Positions 59,938 through 64,000 of a DNA stretch of 64,000 nucleotides are shown piece after piece. Numbering within the stretch: position 1 is the stretch's first letter; each line of letters opens with the position of its first letter. The position numbers were made by a program, and so were the translations under genes. This DNA is from Bradyrhizobium sp. 190 (GTDB lineage Bacteria; Pseudomonadota; Alphaproteobacteria; Rhizobiales; Xanthobacteraceae), in assembly GCF_023073415.1 (NCBI RefSeq), contig NZ_JADPJL010000065.1:372001-436000 (forward strand), given 5' to 3'. Under the pieces are notes generated by a model. It was given only the letters and a program-made list of their open reading frames with translations. It was not told where the DNA came from and did not search any database.

Positions 59938-61082
59938 GTGAGCGCGAATAAAGCGATCAAACTTGCGGTGATCGGACGTGGTATGATCGGGTCGGCAGCT
60001 GCGCGACATCTGTCCAAAATGGGCCATGATGTTGCATTGATCGGGCCCGATGAGCCTGCAGATTTTTCGCGCCATAACGGCGTCTTTGGAAGCCACTACG
60101 ATGAGGGCCGTATCACGCGGAGGTTCGATCCGGAGCCATTTTGGGTGCAAATGAACTGCGCTGCAATTTCGCGCTACGACGAGATTTCAGCGGAAAGCGG
60201 TGTGCAGTTCTACCGGGAAGTTGGGGTGCTGCACGTTGGTCGTTCCGAAAACCAGAACGTCACATCGGTTGGCAAAATCACCGCTGAGGCCGGGATCCTT
60301 TGTGAAGTATATAATGATACGGGGCTCGCGGAACGCTTTCCGTTTCTGAGATCAACGGCGGGAATGCAGGGGTATTTCGAGCCGCGGAATGCCGGATACA
60401 TCAGCCCGCGCCGCTTGGTTCGAGCGCAGACGATCGCGGCGAAGCGCGCCGGGGCTCGGATCATCGATGAGCCTGCCCTGGGATTTCGGAAAGCGGCTCT
60501 GGTGTGACGATCCGGACGAGATCGGGCGGTGTCGATGCCGAGCGTGTTCTCGTTGCGGCAGGCGGGCATACCCAATCACTGCTCGGTCAATCATTGGGTT
60601 TTACGGTCTATGCGCGTACGGCGGCGCTGTTTCGGCTCAGTGCGGCGGAGGTTCAACGCTTAGCCGGAATGCCGTCGATGCGTTGTATCGGGCCCAAGGG
60701 CGAGAATCCCTATATTCTGCCACCAATCCCCTATCCGGACGGCCAAACCTGGTTAAAGCTCGGCGGTGATCCGGTCGATATTCCGCTCGAAAGCGAGACG
60801 GATATCAAGGACTGGTTCAAATCGGGCGGATCGATTCAGGTTGCTGATCGGCTTCAAAAACAGATCCTTAACCGTATTCGCGACCTCAATTTCGAAGAAC
60901 GCCGCGTCGTGCCTTGCATGACCACCTTTGGCGACACGGGCCTGCCCTGCATCGGACCACTTTCGGAGCGCGTAGCGGTTGCATTCGGCTGCTACGGCAA
61001 GAGCGCGAAATGTTCGGACGAATTGGGTCGGTTAGGTGGCATGGCGCTACTCGGTGAGGTCACGGCAGAGCTTGCCCCCTGA
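59938..61082 (+). pseudogene. FAD-dependent DAO-family oxidoreductase, frameshifted
   Basis: Two overlapping frames make one protein of about 380 aa. 59938-60507 gives the Rossmann N-terminus ('LAVIGRGMIGSAAARHLSKM') and the first half; 60504-61082 the rest ('AERVLVAAGGHTQSLLG', 'TTFGDTGLPCIGPLSERVAV'). In the second frame, upstream bases read ESGSGV before TIRTR, so the shift lies near 60470-60490. The family is monomeric sarcosine/methyltryptophan oxidase-like. Either a sequencing indel or an inactivated gene; no typical programmed slippage site is visible. Confidence 0.78.
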
Positions 61083-61179
61083 AGAGCCACGGGTTCACCT
61101 TCGTCCCCTGAACCGTTGACGATAAGGCCAATTCGGCCAGATTCGCGATGACGTCCCTCCCACTGCGCGTTATAGAGCA

Positions 61180-61956
61180 ATGACTGATATCACGACCGCG
61201 CAGGAATCAATGGGCATGGGATTGACTGCGACCAGGGCCAGACCGGCCAGACGAGACGTCCCGAAGTCGCGCGGCGGCCGGCCGACGAAGAGCGCCGCCA
61301 TCGAGCGCGATCAGCGGCTGATCGAAGTCGCCACCCGTCTTTTTCTGGACCGGGGCTACGATGCGACCTCGCTTGATGCGGTTGCGGAAGCAGCCCGGGT
61401 CAGCAAGCCCACCGTCTATTCCCGCTACGGCGACAAGCGCGGGCTGTTTGCAGAGGTGCTGAGGCGCGAAATAGCGCGCTGGCTTGCGCCGCTGTCTGAA
61501 GCGGCGGAGGGGCAGCTCACGCGTTCCTCGGACATTTCGGTCGAGCAGCGCCTGATCGAGGTCGGGCGCGAGATGCTGATGTTCACCTGTGGACCCGATG
61601 CCGTCGCGTTCAGCCGCATGATGACGTCACAGGCCATCAACTTTCCCGACATTGCCAAACTTGGCAAGGAAGAAGGCTGGTTGAAGGCCGTTTCCACGAC
61701 CGCGCGCTTCTTCGATAAACTGGTCGCACAAGGCGCCATGGACGTCGAGGATACCGGCATCGCGGCGGAGGTCTTTCTCGACGTGGTCGTCGGTCACACG
61801 CACCGCATGGCGACGTTCGGAACGCCGCTGGAGATGAAGTCCGCCGAAAAACGCATGCGCTCGGCGATCAAGCTGTTCCTGGCCGGTGCGCTTGGGCCAT
61901 CGAGCCGCGTTCAGTCCATCCCCAAAGGAACCATTCGGCGGCGTCCTTCCCGCTGA
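61180..61956 (+). CDS. TetR family transcriptional regulator (AefR/AcrR-like)
   Basis: 258 aa. HTH about 45-90: 'LIEVATRLFLDRGYDATSLD', recognition helix 'ARVSKPTVYSRYGDKRGLF'. The C-terminal ligand domain reads 'RMMTSQAINFPDIAKLGKEE', like AefR-type regulators. A ~40-residue basic N-terminal extension is unusual. It lies between two near-identical palindromes (58538 and 62006), candidates for its targets. ATG at 61180; TATAGAGCA lies just before. Confidence 0.9.
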   Translation: MTDITTAQESMGMGLTATRARPARRDVPKSRGGRPTKSAAIERDQRLIEVATRLFLDRGYDATSLDAVAEAARVSKPTVYSRYGDKRGLFAEVLRREIARWLAPLSEAAEGQLTRSSDISVEQRLIEVGREMLMFTCGPDAVAFSRMMTSQAINFPDIAKLGKEEGWLKAVSTTARFFDKLVAQGAMDVEDTGIAAEVFLDVVVGHTHRMATFGTPLEMKSAEKRMRSAIKLFLAGALGPSSRVQSIPKGTIRRRPSR

Positions 61957-62005
61957 CAATTCCGTGAGAACGGCACTTTACGTCGGTAAGGCCATAGACC
62001 AAAAC

Positions 62006-62026
62006 AAAACGATACGGTATGGTTTT
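62006..62026. promoter_or_regulatory. Palindromic TetR-type operator, site 2
   Basis: AAAACGATACGGTATGGTTTT: arms AAAAC.ATAC/GTAT.GTTTT; the dyad extends outward by CA/TG. It lies about 200 bp before the PepSY gene and 50 bp after the TetR stop. Confidence 0.8.
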
Positions 62027-62225
62027 GTTGTAAGCGAAGTGCGGGTTCCTGCTTTCACTGGTCCCGGTGGGGCCCGTCGCTTCGACCCGCCGCAAACGGC
62101 GGTACAGCCCCGTTTGCGACACTCCGCGGCCGACCCTATGCCTCCAAAAGGGTCGGCCGCGCGTTGTATGAGACGATCCGGCCCGTCCGCCGGCAGAGAC
62201 AGGCTCAAGGATGGAGACTGCAAGC

Positions 62226-62831
62226 ATGCGTGCCCCGAGATCTTGGAGACAGTTGCTTGCAGCCGCCCTGGTGGCGGTCATCCTCCCTGCCCCGGTCTAT
62301 GCCGTAGCGTCGTCGACCGGCGAGCCAGCCTCGCTCCGCAATGAGGGCGAGGAGCGCGCTGCGTCCGACCAGCAGGCGGCCAACCGCGAGCTTGAGCTCT
62401 TCCGTGGCTCGGCGATCTCGCTCAGCCAGGCGATGGCGATTGCCGAAGCCCTGCATGCCGGTGCGACGACCGCCGATGTCAGCTTCGACGGCGCGTCGGG
62501 TTCACCGGTCTACCGGGTAAAGACCCTTCACCACGACCGCGTCTGGCAACACGCCATCGATGCCACGACTGGCAAGATCGTCGGCGGCGAAGCCGCCCTG
62601 CCCCTGAAGGAGCTCGATGCCGAGGACCGCAGCAACCTCGTTGCACTCAAAACGATCCGGCACCGCCTGGCGGATGCCGTTCGCGTGGCCGAGCAGGCGG
62701 CGGCCGGCAAGGCAATCAGCGGCGGCCTGATCCGCGAACGCAGCCGGCTGAATTTCGCGATTGTCGTCATGAGTGGCAGCGACCTGAAGGAGGTGATCCT
62801 CAAGCCTCCTGGCGCCGCAAGGCGGCGATGA
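62226..62831 (+). CDS. PepSY-domain secreted protein
   Basis: 201 aa from the ATG at 62226 (GGAG at 62213-62216); an ATG at 62211 gives 5 more residues. Signal peptide 'LLAAALVAVILPAPVYAVAS'. The PepSY-type domain near 60-125 reads 'SLSQAMAIAEALHAGATTAD' and 'VYRVKTLHHDRVWQHAIDAT' and ends 'TGKIVG', the usual closing of PepSY. PepSY proteins are often peptidase inhibitors or sensors at the envelope. Probably controlled by the operator at 62006. Confidence 0.82.
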   Translation: MRAPRSWRQLLAAALVAVILPAPVYAVASSTGEPASLRNEGEERAASDQQAANRELELFRGSAISLSQAMAIAEALHAGATTADVSFDGASGSPVYRVKTLHHDRVWQHAIDATTGKIVGGEAALPLKELDAEDRSNLVALKTIRHRLADAVRVAEQAAAGKAISGGLIRERSRLNFAIVVMSGSDLKEVILKPPGAARRR

Positions 62832-62877
62832 CGGGACCCGTCTGCCACCGCTGCAGCCCGGATAAGACCGAAACCCG

Positions 62878-62906
62878 TTGACGGCGGCGCCAAGCTGCCG
62901 CATAAG
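62878..62906 (+). promoter_or_regulatory. Candidate promoter for the asd leader
   Basis: TTGACG (62878-62883), 17-bp spacer, CATAAG (62901-62906). Good -35, moderate -10. A start 7-9 bp beyond the -10 would coincide with the ATG at 62915, giving a leaderless mini-ORF. Confidence 0.5.
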
Positions 62907-62914
62907 TCCGCGCC

Positions 62915-62986
62915 ATGACGACTTCGACCAAAGCGACCACGAAAACCAAAGCACCCTCCGGGGGCTCGGGAGCCGTGCGCGCGTAG
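62915..62986 (+). CDS. Putative Thr/Lys-rich leader peptide
   Basis: 23 codons. Residues 2-12 read TTSTKATTKTK: six Thr and three Lys of eleven. The rest is Gly/Ala-rich. No Shine-Dalgarno is visible, in keeping with leaderless translation as known for the rhizobial trp leader peptide. It is followed by a terminator hairpin and then asd, whose product feeds Lys, Thr and Met synthesis. It resembles the E. coli thrL type of control peptide. Confidence 0.55.
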   Translation: MTTSTKATTKTKAPSGGSGAVRA

Positions 62987-63044
62987 TCGAACGATCGCAT
63001 TATCTGAACCGAAGCCCCGCCTGAAAAGGACCGGGGCTTTTTTA
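62951..63044 (+). promoter_or_regulatory. Candidate attenuator structures upstream of asd
   Basis: Three alternative pairings. Pause hairpin: GCAC (62951-62954) with GTGC (62975-62978) enclosing GGCT/AGCC (62963-62966/62971-62974). Antiterminator: GGGGCTCGG (62961-62969) with CCGAAGCCCC (63009-63018), one bulged base. Terminator: AAGCCCCG (63012-63019) with CGGGGCTT (63032-63039). The last two compete for 63012-63018. This is the standard layout of ribosome-mediated attenuation. Confidence 0.6.
63012..63044 (+). terminator. Intrinsic terminator upstream of asd
   Basis: AAGCCCCG (63012-63019)/CGGGGCTT (63032-63039), 12-nt loop, followed by TTTTTTA. It lies about 40 bp before the asd start and cannot be the end of asd. 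It is either the PepSY terminator or, more likely, an attenuator. Confidence 0.9.
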
Positions 63045-63084
63045 TTGCCCGCAGCATTGATGCTCAACCAAAGAGGATAGACCC

Positions 63085-64000
63085 GTGAGCCACGAACCCG
63101 TTGTTGCCATTGCCGGCGTGACCGGCGCTGTCGGCGCCGAATTCATCGCCACCATAGACAGGCGCGCCTTCCCGGTCCGCAAGCTCAAGGCGCTGGCCAG
63201 CGCCCGCTCGGCCGGCAAGACCATCGATTTCCGCGGGGAGAGGATCGTGATCGAGGAGCTCACCGCAAAGTCGTTCGAGGGCGTCGACATCGCGCTGTTC
63301 TCAGCCGGCGGCGGCATTTCGCGGAAGTTTGCCCCCGCAGCGGTGAAGGCCGGCGCTGTCGTGGTCGACAATTCCTCGGCCTTCCGGATGGACCCAAACG
63401 TGCCGCTGGTGATCCCCGAGATCAACGCCAACCGCATCAGGGAGCACAAGGGCATCATCGCCAACCCGAACTGCTCGGCGATCACGGCGCTGGTGCCGCT
63501 GTGGCCGATCCACCGGCAGAACCGCATCAAGCGCATGATCGTGTCGACCTATCAGGCAGCGAGCGGCGCAGGTGCGGCCGCGATGGAAGAGCTGGTGGAA
63601 TCGACCCGCGCCTATCTCGACGGCCGGCCTTTTACGCCAAAGGTCATACCGCTCCCCTACGCCTTCAACGTCTTCAGCCACAACACGGCGATCGATCCCG
63701 AGACCGGCTACAACGACGAAGAGACCAAGGTCATCAAGGAGACCCGCAAGATCTTCGAGGACGATCAGATCGCGATCGGCGTCACCTGCGTCCGCGTGCC
63801 GGTGCTGCGCGCCCATTGCGAGGCGATCACGTTTGAATGCGAGAAGCCGATCACGGAGCATGACGTGCGCGCGATCCTGGCCAACGCGCCGGGCGTAAAG
63901 ATCGTGGACGACCGCGCAAAGAACTACTTCCCGATGCCGATCGATGCGTCAGGCCAGGACGACGTCCTGGTCGGCCGTATCCGCCGGGATCTCAGCGACG
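63085..64000 (+). CDS. asd: Aspartate-semialdehyde dehydrogenase, 3' truncated by the window edge
   Basis: GTG start at 63085 with AGAGGA at 63071-63076; 305 residues visible, open to the window end. Catalyses NADPH-dependent reduction of aspartyl phosphate, the branch point to Lys, Thr and Met. 'VVAIAGVTGAVGAEFI' gives the NADP-binding glycine loop. Catalytic Cys in 'IIANPNCSAITALVPL' near residue 131. 'VFSHNTAIDPETGYNDEETK' and 'CVRVPVLRAHCEAITFE' are typical of the bacterial enzyme. The upstream leader may regulate it. Confidence 0.96.
   Translation, partial: MSHEPVVAIAGVTGAVGAEFIATIDRRAFPVRKLKALASARSAGKTIDFRGERIVIEELTAKSFEGVDIALFSAGGGISRKFAPAAVKAGAVVVDNSSAFRMDPNVPLVIPEINANRIREHKGIIANPNCSAITALVPLWPIHRQNRIKRMIVSTYQAASGAGAAAMEELVESTRAYLDGRPFTPKVIPLPYAFNVFSHNTAIDPETGYNDEETKVIKETRKIFEDDQIAIGVTCVRVPVLRAHCEAITFECEKPITEHDVRAILANAPGVKIVDDRAKNYFPMPIDASGQDDVLVGRIRRDLSD

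Noticed and set aside
63301..63861. 186-codon minus ORF
   Set aside because: Antisense shadow of asd.

Overview
The window looks like chromosome from a Bradyrhizobium-type alphaproteobacterium (Rhizobiales). The evidence is high GC, alphaproteobacterial versions of Mfd, RecG, GlmS, GlmU and Tgt, a recognisable ndvC-ndvD-ndvB locus for cyclic beta-(1,3),(1,6)-glucan (a Bradyrhizobium trait), and many GC-rich palindromic intergenic repeats of the kind spread through these genomes. Identifications rest on reading the sequence; no database search was possible.

Layout. 1-4.4 kb: 5'-truncated YejA-like peptide-binding protein, a degenerate AMP-binding enzyme and a degenerate receiver/GGDEF protein. 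4.5-14.5 kb: core genes mfd-sdhE, recG, a DapA-family gene, a DUF502 membrane protein and glmS. 14.5-24.9 kb: an accessory insert separating glmS from glmU. It holds repeats, a trypsin-like peptidase with a single-TM partner, a GHKL ATPase joined to a PD-(D/E)xK-like domain, a displaced 3' fragment of glmU, small secreted proteins, a TetR/EamA pair with operator-like palindromes, and a ferric-reductase-like/intradiol-like pair. 24.95-33.6 kb: glmU, a SPOR-like protein and the ndv locus. 33.75 kb: tRNA-Lys(TTT), followed to about 42.7 kb by a low-density region of small proteins and gene debris, including a striking Cys-repeat peptide, SRAP and PEP-CTERM remnants, terminator-like hairpins, cspA and tandem secreted paralogs. 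42.7-47.5 kb: a response regulator/HWE-kinase pair and small proteins, ending in a secreted-protein gene cut by a tyrosine-recombinase remnant. 47.7-58.1 kb: DUF2235 hydrolase, formyltransferase-like protein, RidA, EamA transporter, caspase-like protein, orphan BrnA, cysK, tgt without its zinc cysteines, and a two-gene unknown operon. 58.5-62.8 kb: patatin-like lipoprotein, frameshifted oxidoreductase, TetR and PepSY protein, with two near-identical palindromic operators. 62.9-64 kb: a candidate Thr/Lys leader-peptide attenuator in front of asd, which runs off the window.

Most interesting. (1) The asd leader: a possibly leaderless Thr/Lys-rich mini-ORF followed by mutually exclusive pause, antiterminator and terminator pairings. 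(2) The ATPase-nuclease gene and peptidase/TM pair inside the glmU-glmS insert, a candidate conflict or defence module. (3) The Cys-repeat peptide with a leader-like N-terminus, resembling a RiPP precursor. (4) The shared TetR operator pair.
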